In this document: one piece after another, positions 43,971-56,400 of the stretch
Numbering within the stretch: the first letter of the stretch is position 1
Layout of the letters: the number at the start of each line of letters is the position of its first letter
From: Flavobacteriales bacterium
GTDB taxonomy: Bacteria > Bacteroidota > Bacteroidia > Flavobacteriales_F > PHOS-HE28
Assembly: GCA_016788635.1 (NCBI GenBank)
Contig: JAEUSU010000028.1
Location: 92,936 to 156,935, forward strand
Length of the DNA stretch: 64,000 bases
Direction of reading: 5' to 3'
Notes under the pieces: model-generated
Seen by the model: the letters and a program-made list of their open reading frames with translations, nothing else
Database searches by the model: none
What the model was told of the DNA's origin: nothing
Program-made: the position numbers and the translations under genes

Positions 43971-45176
43971 TCACGGATAGAGCAGATACCTACTTCGTAA
44001 ACCAGAGAACGCCTCCAGTCCTGGCTTCCAACTGTCGCGGATCCGCTCTTCATCCCAACCTGCTTGCACTTGTTCGCGCACCGCAGGACCTCCGGCCAGT
44101 TTGTCAAAGAATGAGGTGAAGAACACCTTTGGATCAGCGGTCCGCTCATACATGCCCATTAACCAGCTCAGCTGGATGCGCCCTGTGGAGCGCGGGTAGA
44201 ATGTCCCAAAGTCCACCAGGTCGACCCCTTGGCATTCCTGCCCCTTGTATGGTGGGTCCATGGCCCCGGGCATGGGTTTGGGTGTGAACCGATAGCTGCC
44301 AATGGTGCACCCCGGATAGCCAATGCACTGGAATGGCCGGTCCGTCCCACGGCCCACGCTTACGATGGTGCCTTCGAACAGGCCCAATGAAGGATAGAGG
44401 TACACAGCCGTCATGTTCGGCAAATTGGGCGAAGGGCGGACAGGTAGTTCATAGTGCATGGAATGGTCGTAGCCTGAACACGGGACAACCGTCAGATCGC
44501 ATTTCACACCACCCTTCAGCCATTTCTCCCCATTGATCATCTGAGCGAATTCACCCACGGTCATACCATGCACCAGGGGCACCGGATGCATACCCACAAA
44601 GGAGCGGTGTTTCATATCCAGTACCGGGCCATCCACATACCAGCCGTTCGGGTTGGGCCTGTCCAGCACGATCAGCGGCAGACCGTTCTCAGCAGCCGCC
44701 TCCATGACATAGTGCAGCGTTCCGATGTAGGTGTAGAACCGCACGCCAACATCCTGAATGTCGAAGACCAGCACATCCACATCCTTGAGTTGAGCCGGAG
44801 TGGGCTTCTTGTTCTCGCCGTAAAGGGATAGTACAGGAAGCCCGGACCGCTCGTCCCGGCCATCCTTCACCGTGGCACCTGCATCGGCCGTACCCCGGAA
44901 ACCATGCTCCGGCGCGAACACCTTCACCACCTGCACACCTGAGCTTAAGAGCGTGTCCACGAGATGACATTGACCAACCAGCCCGGTCTGGTTCGTCACC
45001 ACACCCACTCGCTTGTCCTTGAGCATCGGCAGGTACTCCTTCAACCTCGCCGCACCCACGGTGATCGCATCATTGTCAAAGGGGAGCTTCGGCGGCTGCT
45101 GCCCGGAAGAACAGGTCACCAGACACAAGCCCAGTGCACCAGCCAACAGGTCTATCTTCGGCCACCTGACCCCCAT
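43971..45176 (-). CDS. DUF1343 / NamZ-type exo-beta-N-acetylmuramidase
   Basis: The 401-residue product has an N-terminal hydrophobic signal (IDLLAGALGLCLVTCSS, perhaps a lipoprotein signal though Thr before Cys is unusual). The DUF1343 core follows with VGVVTNQTGLV, FAPEHGFRGTADAGA, VDVLVFDIQDVGVRFYTY, LIVLDRPNPNGWYVDGP and LGLFEGTIVSVGRGTDRPFQ. The family includes NamZ, which removes terminal N-acetylmuramic acid from peptidoglycan fragments, so a role in wall recycling in the periplasm is likely. ATG 45176 shares the bases CATG with the start of the divergent permease gene. Upstream in-frame starts lie inside that gene and are not plausible. Confidence 0.88.
   Translation of the reverse strand: MGVRWPKIDLLAGALGLCLVTCSSGQQPPKLPFDNDAITVGAARLKEYLPMLKDKRVGVVTNQTGLVGQCHLVDTLLSSGVQVVKVFAPEHGFRGTADAGATVKDGRDERSGLPVLSLYGENKKPTPAQLKDVDVLVFDIQDVGVRFYTYIGTLHYVMEAAAENGLPLIVLDRPNPNGWYVDGPVLDMKHRSFVGMHPVPLVHGMTVGEFAQMINGEKWLKGGVKCDLTVVPCSGYDHSMHYELPVRPSPNLPNMTAVYLYPSLGLFEGTIVSVGRGTDRPFQCIGYPGCTIGSYRFTPKPMPGAMDPPYKGQECQGVDLVDFGTFYPRSTGRIQLSWLMGMYERTADPKVFFTSFFDKLAGGPAVREQVQAGWDEERIRDSWKPGLEAFSGLRSRYLLYP
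45153..45160 (+). promoter_or_regulatory. -7-like element TATCTTCG inside the namZ coding region
   Basis: It lies 14 bases upstream of ATG 45175 and within codons 6-8 of the opposing namZ gene. It would serve the permease gene. Confidence 0.35.
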
Positions 45177-46713
45177 GGGCATCGCGGCCTTCATCGCCCG
45201 GCGCATCCTCTTCGACAAGGACCGCCAGGACCGGCTCTCCCGGCCCATACTGTCCATTGCTATTGCTGGAATTGTCATCGGCATGGCGGTCATGTTGCTC
45301 ACCATTGGTATAACGCTCGGTTTCCAGCGCGAGATACGAACGAAAGTCATCGGGGCTTCAGGCCACCTGCGGATCACCTCGCTCAACCAGACCGACCCCA
45401 AGGAGACCCCTCGCATTCCCATCGACCAGTCTTTCTACCCCTGGCTGGATACCGTTCCCGGCGTGGCCCACATCCAAGTCCATGCCACCTACCCGGGGAT
45501 CATCGAAACAGCAGAGGAGATACAGGGCGTTGTAGTAAAGGGTATCGGTAGCGACTACGACACCACCTTCCTGCATGATCATCTGGTGGCCGGCACGCTA
45601 CTCTCTTCCCTTGCAGAAGGGCTTCCCAACGAAGTGCTGCTCTCCCGGTATCTCTGCGACAGGCTTCATGTGGACCTGCAGGATACGATCACCATCTACC
45701 TGGTCAAAGGACATGAGGACATCCGGCCACGACGATTCATGGTCCGTGGCATCTTCCGGACTGGCATTGAGCAGGTGGACCAACAGCAGGTGTTGGTGCA
45801 CATCGGGCATATACAGCGTTTCGCACAATGGGGCCTGAAGGCGGAACTGCTGCTGGATGAAGCTGGACCTGGACAGCTCACCGTGGAAGGGCTCGCGTTC
45901 GGGGGCCAGGGCCTTTATCACTATGAATGGCCTGGGACCCGCCTTTCAGGAAAAGGACCGCACAGCCTTGACCTGCGAGCACCGTACGACACCACATTTT
46001 CATTAGTGGTAAGCGATGCCGGACACACCATACCGGACACCGCATGGATCCGCCTCTCCAGTTCCTCCCTCAACGCTTCCAGCAGCCCGCTCACCTTGGA
46101 CCAACTCACGATCACCAGAGGCGGAAGCGGAGGCAGCCACCGGTACTACTGCGGCGGCTTCGAGGTGTTCCTGGACCGCTATGAGGATATTGAGACCATG
46201 GATGCCCGGATCTATGAAGAATACCTCGACCTGGGTTTGCGCAGCATCAGTGTGAAGGATGCCTATCCCGAACTATTCGCCTGGCTTGAGCTGCTGGATA
46301 CGAACGTGGTGGTGGTGATCGTGCTGATGGTCATTGTGGCCATCATCAACATGACAAGTGGCCTGCTGATCCTCATCCTGGAACGCACCCGCATGATCGG
46401 TGTGCTGAAGGCAATGGGTGCCTCGGATGGCATGATCCGCCGTGTGTTCCTGTGGGACGCCGCGGTGATACTAGGCACGGGGATCATCCTGGGCGATCTG
46501 CTGGGCTTGGGGCTTGCGCTTGTCCAACAACGCACAGGATGGGTCAAACTTTCTCTGGAGACCTATTATGTGGAAGCGGTTCCGGTGGCCCTGGAATGGT
46601 GGCCGATCCTTCTGCTGAACGTGGGAACGCTGGTGATCTGCCTGGTGGCGCTGGTCCTGCCCTCCGGTCTGGTGTCTCGCATCTCCCCTGCCCGGAGCAT
46701 CCGGTTCGACTAG
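45175..46713 (+). CDS. FtsX/LolE-type ABC transporter permease
   Basis: The 512-residue product has the expected plan. An N-terminal membrane helix (ILSIAIAGIVIGMAVMLLTIG) is followed by a large periplasmic domain (about 60-370). Three C-terminal helices follow, with NMTSGLLILILERTRMIGVLKAMGAS, the conserved cytosolic loop of FtsX/MacB/LolC permeases, and the final PARSIRFD. It resembles lipoprotein-releasing permeases in the first cytosolic residues (FIARRILFDKDRQDRLSRP). The usual inserted beta segment (GLYHYEWPGTRLSGKGP) is an Ig-like addition seen in Bacteroidota members. No ATPase gene is adjacent, so its ATPase must be encoded elsewhere. Its start codon overlaps that of namZ on the other strand. 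Confidence 0.85.
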   Translation: MGIAAFIARRILFDKDRQDRLSRPILSIAIAGIVIGMAVMLLTIGITLGFQREIRTKVIGASGHLRITSLNQTDPKETPRIPIDQSFYPWLDTVPGVAHIQVHATYPGIIETAEEIQGVVVKGIGSDYDTTFLHDHLVAGTLLSSLAEGLPNEVLLSRYLCDRLHVDLQDTITIYLVKGHEDIRPRRFMVRGIFRTGIEQVDQQQVLVHIGHIQRFAQWGLKAELLLDEAGPGQLTVEGLAFGGQGLYHYEWPGTRLSGKGPHSLDLRAPYDTTFSLVVSDAGHTIPDTAWIRLSSSSLNASSSPLTLDQLTITRGGSGGSHRYYCGGFEVFLDRYEDIETMDARIYEEYLDLGLRSISVKDAYPELFAWLELLDTNVVVVIVLMVIVAIINMTSGLLILILERTRMIGVLKAMGASDGMIRRVFLWDAAVILGTGIILGDLLGLGLALVQQRTGWVKLSLETYYVEAVPVALEWWPILLLNVGTLVICLVALVLPSGLVSRISPARSIRFD

Positions 46714-46782
46714 TTGTTCGCCGGTCGTTCCCAGTGCCTGTGCCAGCGAATACCAGGAACTGAACACGTCTTCCCTCCTGGC

Positions 46783-46790
46783 TACCTTCG
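46783..46790 (+). promoter_or_regulatory. -7-like element TACCTTCG upstream of the PLP enzyme gene
   Basis: It lies 45 bases before ATG 46836 and is identical to the element at 8613. Confidence 0.35.
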
Positions 46791-46835
46791 CGGTCCACTT
46801 CAGCCACCACCACCGGAGGCTCCAGCGTCCCAAGA

Positions 46836-48191
46836 ATGAAGATCCACGAGAACATCCTCACCACCATCGGCAACACCCCGCTGGTGAAGCTCAACCGCAT
46901 CGCCAAGGACGTACCTGGTACCGTGCTGGCCAAAGTGGAGACCTTCAACCCCGGCAACAGCATCAAGGACCGCATGGCCCTGAAAATGGTGGAGGATGCC
47001 GAGAAGGCCGGGCTGCTGAAGCCTGGTGGCACCATCATCGAGGGCACCAGCGGCAACACGGGCATGGGCCTGGCCATCGCGGCCATCATCAAGGGCTACA
47101 AGTGCATCTTCACCACCACCGACAAGCAGAGCAAGGAGAAGGTGGACGCGCTGCGGGCCTTCGGCGCCGAGGTGATCGTGTGCCCCACCAATGTGGATCC
47201 GGAGGACCCCCGTTCCTACTATAGCGTGAGTTCACGCCTGGTAAGTGAGACCCCGAACAGCTGGAAGGCCAACCAATACGACAACCCCAGCAACGCGCAG
47301 GCGCACTACGAGACCACCGGCCCGGAGATCTGGGACCAGACCGACGGCAAAGTGACGCACCTGGTGGTGGGCGTGGGCACCGGCGGCACCATCTGCGGCA
47401 CCGGGCGCTTCCTGAAGGAGAAGAACCCCAAGATCAAGATCTGGGGGATCGATACCTACGGCTCGGTGTTCAAGAAGCTGAAGGAGACGGGGATCTTCGA
47501 CAAGAACGAGATCTACCCGTACATCACCGAAGGCATCGGCGAGGACTTCGTGCCGCAGAACGTGGACCTGGACCTGATCGACCACTTCGAGAAGGTCACC
47601 GACCGCGATGCCGCCATCTACACCCGGAAGATCGTGAAGGACGAAGGGATCTTCGTGGGCAACAGCGCGGGCGCGGCCATGGCTGGGCTTATCCAGCTGA
47701 AGGACCGTTTTAAGAAGGACGATGTGATCGTGGTGATCTTCCACGACCACGGCACGCGCTACCTGGGCAAGATGTTCAACGACGACTGGATGCGCGAGCG
47801 CGGTTTCCTGGTGGAGGAGAAGCCCACCGCTGGCGATCTGCTGAAGGGCAAGGAGCTCCAGTTGTTGAGCGTGGAGGCCGAAGAGCCCGTGCTCAACGCC
47901 ATCGACAAAATGCGCAAGCACAACATCGATCAGCTGCCGGTGTTCGAGAATGGAAAGCCCGTGGGCACCATTACGGATGCGCGGTTGTTCGATGCGATCC
48001 TGGAGGACGCCGAGGTGCGCACCCAGAAGGCCCGTGTGGTGATGGGGCCTTCCCTCCCCGTGCTCGGCGTGGATGCCACACTGGATGAGGTGGCCAAAAA
48101 ACTGGGCAACGGCAGCCCGGCAGTACTGGTGGAGCAGCCGAACGGGTTCGGGATCATCACGAAGCAGGACATAATTGGGAAACTGAAATGA
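46836..48191 (+). CDS. PLP-dependent cysteine synthase/cystathionine beta-synthase with CBS pair
   Basis: The 451-residue product has a fold-type II PLP domain with NPGNSIKDRMA (Lys44 is the predicted PLP Schiff base). It also has EGTSGNTGMGLAIAA for phosphate/substrate binding and VGVGTGGTICGTGRF for the cofactor phosphate. Two CBS motifs lie in the C-terminal 120 residues (PVFENGKPVGTITDARLF and PAVLVEQPNGFGIITKQDII). This arrangement is that of cystathionine beta-synthase, which condenses serine with homocysteine, but bacterial members often act mainly as cysteine synthases, so the precise reaction is left open. The CBS pair may bind an adenosyl ligand. Its stop codon forms part of a GATC-rich repeat. 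Confidence 0.9.
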   Translation: MKIHENILTTIGNTPLVKLNRIAKDVPGTVLAKVETFNPGNSIKDRMALKMVEDAEKAGLLKPGGTIIEGTSGNTGMGLAIAAIIKGYKCIFTTTDKQSKEKVDALRAFGAEVIVCPTNVDPEDPRSYYSVSSRLVSETPNSWKANQYDNPSNAQAHYETTGPEIWDQTDGKVTHLVVGVGTGGTICGTGRFLKEKNPKIKIWGIDTYGSVFKKLKETGIFDKNEIYPYITEGIGEDFVPQNVDLDLIDHFEKVTDRDAAIYTRKIVKDEGIFVGNSAGAAMAGLIQLKDRFKKDDVIVVIFHDHGTRYLGKMFNDDWMRERGFLVEEKPTAGDLLKGKELQLLSVEAEEPVLNAIDKMRKHNIDQLPVFENGKPVGTITDARLFDAILEDAEVRTQKARVVMGPSLPVLGVDATLDEVAKKLGNGSPAVLVEQPNGFGIITKQDIIGKLK

Positions 48192-48224
48192 TCAGATGAT
48201 CGGGCGATCAGATGATCAGAAAAT
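48189..48224. repeat. GATC-rich repeat, left arm
   Basis: GATCAGATGATC occurs twice as a direct repeat (48190-48201 and 48206-48217), followed by TGATCAGAAAAT (48213-48224). Exact inverted copies of both 12-mers lie at 48502-48513 and 48519-48530. The arm contains four GATC sites. Confidence 0.8.
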
Positions 48225-48486
48225 GATGTTCAAGATCCGGTATCCAGCGGCTGCGCTTCTCCTCATTTTGTTAATGGCATTCTTGACCTGGGCCTTCTCG
48301 AATTGGGCTTTGGTGAATATTGCACTTGATCTGAAGTACATGGAGTCCGAAGCGGATATCCATTTGGCAAGGCAGGCCGAATGGACCAAGATCCGATCTA
48401 GTGCTGGTTGGACCTTCGTCATTTCCGTGGCTGCATTCTCCGCACTGCTGGCCTACCGGTGGTACTTTGTTCCAAGCAAAGGCTGA
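48223..48486 (+). CDS. Small two-helix membrane protein, unknown function
   Basis: The 87-residue product has two hydrophobic segments (ALLLILLMAFLTWAFSNWALV; WTFVISVAAFSALLAYRWYF) joined by an acidic/basic loop. Its base composition is less GC-rich than the flanking genes. Start can be ATG 48223 or 48226; an upstream in-frame ATG at 48196 lies inside the GATC repeat and is unlikely. The gene is bounded on both sides by inverted GATC-rich repeats, as if it were a small inserted module. No family was recognised. Confidence 0.55.
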   Translation: MMFKIRYPAAALLLILLMAFLTWAFSNWALVNIALDLKYMESEADIHLARQAEWTKIRSSAGWTFVISVAAFSALLAYRWYFVPSKG

Positions 48487-48500
48487 AGAGGGCACCCTGC

Positions 48501-48539
48501 CGATCATCTGATCATCAAATTTTCTGATCACCTGATCAT
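48501..48539. repeat. GATC-rich repeat, right arm (inverted copy)
   Basis: GATCATCTGATC (48502-48513) and ATTTTCTGATCA (48519-48530) are exact reverse complements of 12-mers in the left arm. The arm has four GATC sites and runs into the start codon of the next gene. Confidence 0.8.
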
Positions 48540-49326
48540 GCTCGTCACCGACCAGTTGCACCGCACCATCCAGGTGCCGGAGCATCCGCAGCGCATCATC
48601 TCCCTCGTTCCCTCTCAGACCGAACTGCTTTACGACCTCGGCCTCGGCGACCGCGTGGTGGGCATCACCAAGTTCTGCGTGCATCCGGAGACCTGGTTCA
48701 AGACCAAGCCACGTGTGGGCGGCACCAAGAAGGTGGACCTGGACAAGGTGCGTGCGTTGAAGCCCGACCTGATCATCGGCAACAAGGAGGAGAACGAACG
48801 GAAGGACATCCACTTGCTGGAGCAGGAGTTCCCGGTGTGGATGAGCGATGTGCGCGACCTTGAAGGCGCACTGGACATGATCCGCCGCGTGGGTGAACTG
48901 ACCGGGACCGCTGGGAAAGCCGATCCTCTTGCTATCCGGATCGCGCAAGGATTTGAAGGTCTCACCCCCCTTGCTGAAGAGCGCTCTGTGGCATACTTCA
49001 TATGGCGCGAGCCATACATGGTGGCGGGCCATGGCACATTCGTGAACGACATGCTAGGGCGCTGCGGCCTGATCAACGTATTCGACGAAAGCGATGCCCG
49101 TTATCCGGAGATACTCCCCCAACAGCTCGCAGAGGCCGATCCAGACATCATTCTGCTCTCCTCGGAGCCCTACCCCTTCAAGGAAATACACATTCAGGAG
49201 ATCAACCTGATCTGCCCGGGCACACCCGTAAAGTTCGTGGATGGTGAATGCTTCAGCTGGTACGGTAGCCGGCTGCTCCGGTCTCCCGCCTACTTCAATG
49301 GCCTGCTGGCCGGATGGGTGGTCTGA
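48538..49326 (+). CDS. BtuF/TroA-like substrate-binding protein without signal peptide
   Basis: The 262-residue product matches the helical-backbone metal/cobalamin receptor fold: PQRIISLVPSQTELLYDLGLGDRVVGIT, LKPDLIIGNKEENE, and ADPDIILLSSEPYPF. These are the conserved pieces of cobalamin- and ferric-siderophore-binding proteins. No signal peptide or lipobox is visible, since ATG 48538 begins directly with the folded domain, so it is predicted to be cytosolic or to have a missed export signal. The start codon is the last part of the right-arm repeat. No cobalamin transport gene or riboswitch lies nearby. Confidence 0.82.
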   Translation: MLVTDQLHRTIQVPEHPQRIISLVPSQTELLYDLGLGDRVVGITKFCVHPETWFKTKPRVGGTKKVDLDKVRALKPDLIIGNKEENERKDIHLLEQEFPVWMSDVRDLEGALDMIRRVGELTGTAGKADPLAIRIAQGFEGLTPLAEERSVAYFIWREPYMVAGHGTFVNDMLGRCGLINVFDESDARYPEILPQQLAEADPDIILLSSEPYPFKEIHIQEINLICPGTPVKFVDGECFSWYGSRLLRSPAYFNGLLAGWVV

Positions 49327-49345
49327 ACCGGGTACCGCCGCGGGC

Positions 49346-49353
49346 TACTTTTG
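49346..49353 (+). promoter_or_regulatory. Exact TAnnTTTG -7 element (TACTTTTG), 7 bases before the patatin start
   Basis: The spacing to ATG 49361 implies a leaderless or near-leaderless transcript. Confidence 0.5.
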
Positions 49354-49360
49354 TGCGGCC

Positions 49361-51649
49361 ATGACCCGCCATGCCCGTCTTGCCGCCTTGCTATGGGCCT
49401 TGGCATCGCTTCCGGCGGGCGCACAGACCGTGGGCCTCGTGCTTAGTGGTGGCGGCGCCACAGGCCTGGCCCACATTGGCGTGCTGAAGGCCCTTGAGGA
49501 GAACGGCATTCCGATCGACTACATCACAGGCAGCAGCATGGGTGCGCTGATCGGAGGCATGTACGCAGCCGGCTACAGCCCTGCCCAGATGGACTCCCTG
49601 TTCCGGTCGGAGCTCTACCTCCTGATGAGCGAAGGCCGCATCGAGGACCGTTTTGTCTACCATTTCGCCCAGCCGGTGCCGGATGCGTCCATTTTCGAGG
49701 TGAAGCTCAATACGGATACCGCCCTCACCACTTCATTGCCCACCAGCTTGCGCGACCCTGTGCTGTTGGACCTTGAGCAAATGTTCGGGTTCTCAGGGGC
49801 GTCGGCCGTGGCCGGGAATGATTTCGACAGCCTCTTCATCCCCTTCCGCTGCGTGGCGGCCGACATAACGGCCCACAAGCTCAAGGTCTTTCGCGAAGGC
49901 GACCTGGCCCAGGCCATCCGCGCCAGCATGAGCTACCCGTTCTATTTCAAACCCATCAGCGTGGACGGGCATCTGATGATGGATGGCGGCCTGTTCAACA
50001 ACTTCCCGAGCGACCTGCTCTATTATGAATTCCTTCCCGACCTCATACTCGGCAGCAACGTCACGGCCAACAACCCTCCCCCCACCGAGGACGACCTGAT
50101 GAGCCAGTTGCGCGCCATGGTGCAGCAGGAAACAGACTATTCCCTGCGTTGCCAGGACGACGTGATCATTGAGCCCACCACCACGGTCGGCACCTTTGAC
50201 TTCAGGGATCCCGGGCGGGCCATTGCCGATGGATACCGCGCGGCCATGATGCGCATGCCGGACATCCTGGCCCGTATTGGCAGAAGGACGACACCTGCTG
50301 AATTGGCCGCCCGGCGTGCGCGGTTCCATGCGGCCAAACCCAAACTGGTCTTCTCCAACGTCCGAGTGGTGGGCTTGAGTGAACGGAGCACGCGGTTCGC
50401 GGAAGGCGTATTGAACGGACGGGACACCGTGCTGCTTCCCGATCGCTTCCGCGAACGCTACTTCCGCTTGTATGCGGACGCGAACATCGCCCAGCTGCAT
50501 CCCAGGGCCCATTTCAACGATTCCACCGGGAGATATGAGGTGGAGGTATCCGCTAAACGTGAGAAGAAACTGGCCTTTCGTGTGGGCGGCCTGCTCAGCT
50601 CGCGGCCGGTGAACACGGGCATGATCGGCTTGCGCTACAACTTCCTGGACCGCACCAGTAATCAACTCGATGCCACGGCCTATTTCGGCAAGTTCTACTC
50701 CGGCGGTCAACTGCGGCTGCGAAGCGACATCAGCGGTCGCAGGCCCTTCTTCATTGAACCTGCCTTAGCCGCCTATCGCTGGGACTGGTTCACCAATTTC
50801 GCCAGCTTCTTCGAGGATACGCGCCCCAGCTACATCCTGCAGCGTGAAGCGTGGGGGGGAGTGAACCTGGGCGCAGGATTGGCGCACAAGGGCCTTTCCG
50901 TGTTCGATATCAAGTATGTGCAGGCCCGGGATGACTACTACCAGAACGACCTCTTCACACCTGCGGACACTGCGGACCGCACGGACTTCCGGTATGTCAC
51001 CACCGGCATCATGCTCGAACGGAACAGCCTGAACCGGAAGCAGCACCCCAATGCAGGCGAATGGTTGCGCGGCGAGGTCCGGTACGTTTCAGGTGAGGAG
51101 AGCACCACGCCCGGCTCCACGTCCGACGCACGCAAGCAGACCTTCGAGCGCGAGCACGAGTGGCTCGTGATGAAAGCCACCCTGGACAAGTACTTCATTC
51201 CCAAAGGCAAGGTGCGCTTCGGTGTGCTGGCTGAGGGTTTATGGAGCACCCAGGGCGCCTTTCAGAACTACACCGCCACGATCATCCGCATGCCCGCATT
51301 CCAGCCCACGCCGGAAACCCGCACCTACTTCATCGACGCGCATCGTGCGCCCCAGTACCTCGCCGGCGGATTGCGCAGCATCATAGCGGTGGCGCGCAAC
51401 AAGTTCGATCTGCGCCTCGAAGGCTACGTGTTCCAACCCTACAAGGCGGTTGTGCGGGGCGAGGACAATTCGGCCCAGGAAGGTACCGTGGCCAGTGACC
51501 GCAGCTACATCGCCAGTGGTTCGCTCATCTACCAGAGCCCGGTGGGGCCCATCTGGTTCAACACCACTTACCTCAGTGGAAAAGACAAACCCTGGTCGGT
51601 CAGCCTAAGTTTCGGCTACGTCATCTTCGCTCCGGAGGCCATTCCCTGA
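49361..51649 (+). CDS. Patatin-like phospholipase fused to an outer-membrane beta-barrel (PlpD/type Vd-like)
   Basis: The 762-residue product has a signal peptide (LWALASLPAGAQ). A patatin domain follows (about 25-330) with the oxyanion loop SGGGATGLAHIGVLKALEE, the nucleophile motif GSSMG and the catalytic DGG in MMDGGLFNNFP. A linker/POTRA-like segment comes next (KPKLVFSNVRVVGLSERS), then a C-terminal region of alternating strands ending FGYVIFAP, typical of a 16-strand BamA-type barrel. This is the layout of type Vd autotransporters (PlpD), in which the lipase is displayed or released, though members in Bacteroidota often keep the lipase in the periplasm. No T9SS domain is present. ATG 49361 is chosen for the signal peptide and promoter spacing. 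Confidence 0.88.
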   Translation: MTRHARLAALLWALASLPAGAQTVGLVLSGGGATGLAHIGVLKALEENGIPIDYITGSSMGALIGGMYAAGYSPAQMDSLFRSELYLLMSEGRIEDRFVYHFAQPVPDASIFEVKLNTDTALTTSLPTSLRDPVLLDLEQMFGFSGASAVAGNDFDSLFIPFRCVAADITAHKLKVFREGDLAQAIRASMSYPFYFKPISVDGHLMMDGGLFNNFPSDLLYYEFLPDLILGSNVTANNPPPTEDDLMSQLRAMVQQETDYSLRCQDDVIIEPTTTVGTFDFRDPGRAIADGYRAAMMRMPDILARIGRRTTPAELAARRARFHAAKPKLVFSNVRVVGLSERSTRFAEGVLNGRDTVLLPDRFRERYFRLYADANIAQLHPRAHFNDSTGRYEVEVSAKREKKLAFRVGGLLSSRPVNTGMIGLRYNFLDRTSNQLDATAYFGKFYSGGQLRLRSDISGRRPFFIEPALAAYRWDWFTNFASFFEDTRPSYILQREAWGGVNLGAGLAHKGLSVFDIKYVQARDDYYQNDLFTPADTADRTDFRYVTTGIMLERNSLNRKQHPNAGEWLRGEVRYVSGEESTTPGSTSDARKQTFEREHEWLVMKATLDKYFIPKGKVRFGVLAEGLWSTQGAFQNYTATIIRMPAFQPTPETRTYFIDAHRAPQYLAGGLRSIIAVARNKFDLRLEGYVFQPYKAVVRGEDNSAQEGTVASDRSYIASGSLIYQSPVGPIWFNTTYLSGKDKPWSVSLSFGYVIFAPEAIP

Positions 51650-51669
51650 CCACACCGCAGCCTGGCCCG

Positions 51670-51987
51670 TCAGGCCTGGGCGGCCGGCCCACCGAAGTTC
51701 ATCGGGATCTCCGGCATCTCGGTCTCCCGGATCTGGCCATGCACCTGCTCGAACTTGCCGATGTTATCGGCGAGCGCGCGCAACAGGCGCTTGGCATGCT
51801 GCGGTGTGAGCAATACACGCGCACGCACCTTCGCCTTGGGAACCCCGGGCATCACCCGCACAAAATCGAGCACGAACTCCGAGTTGCTGTGCGTGATGAT
51901 GGCCAGGTTGCTGTAGATACCGTCCGCAACCTCTTCGCTGATCTCAATGTTCAGCTGGTTCGGCCGTGGCTTGTTGTCCTCTGACAT
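51670..51987 (-). CDS. DUF3467 domain protein
   Basis: The 105-residue product matches DUF3467. It has ADGIYSNLAIITHSNSEFVLDFVRVMPG, KAKVRARVLLTPQHAKRLLRALADNIGKFEQ and the tail EIPMNFGG. Proteins of this family are short and cytosolic and of unknown function. ATG 51987 is chosen because it begins the conserved region; an in-frame ATG at 52020 would overlap the rpoC terminator. It lies next after rpoC on the same strand, but a strong terminator separates them and leaves only 23 bases before its start codon. Confidence 0.85.
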   Translation of the reverse strand: MSEDNKPRPNQLNIEISEEVADGIYSNLAIITHSNSEFVLDFVRVMPGVPKAKVRARVLLTPQHAKRLLRALADNIGKFEQVHGQIRETEMPEIPMNFGGPAAQA

Positions 51988-52010
51988 GGGTTCGGTTTCG
52001 TTTGGGTGAT

Positions 52011-52059
52011 AAAAAAGCAAGAGCGGCGGTCCGGTCCATCCCGGTCAGCCGCCGCTCTT
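52011..52059 (-). terminator. Rho-independent terminator of the rpoBC transcript
   Basis: On the minus strand an 11-base stem (AAGAGCGGCGG with CCGCCGCTCTT) is followed by TGC and six T (52016-52011). It lies directly after rpoC. Confidence 0.9.
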
Positions 52060-52084
52060 CAGCTCATCCTTCTCGTGTGCACGA

Positions 52085-56374
<4,290 letters not shown>

Positions 56375-56400
56375 GTTCGTTCCGCTCGTATTTGAGGACC

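Noticed and set aside
48189..48539. CRISPR-like array from the GATC repeats
   Set aside because: The repeats are short, inverted between arms and enclose a coding region; no regular spacers or cas genes.
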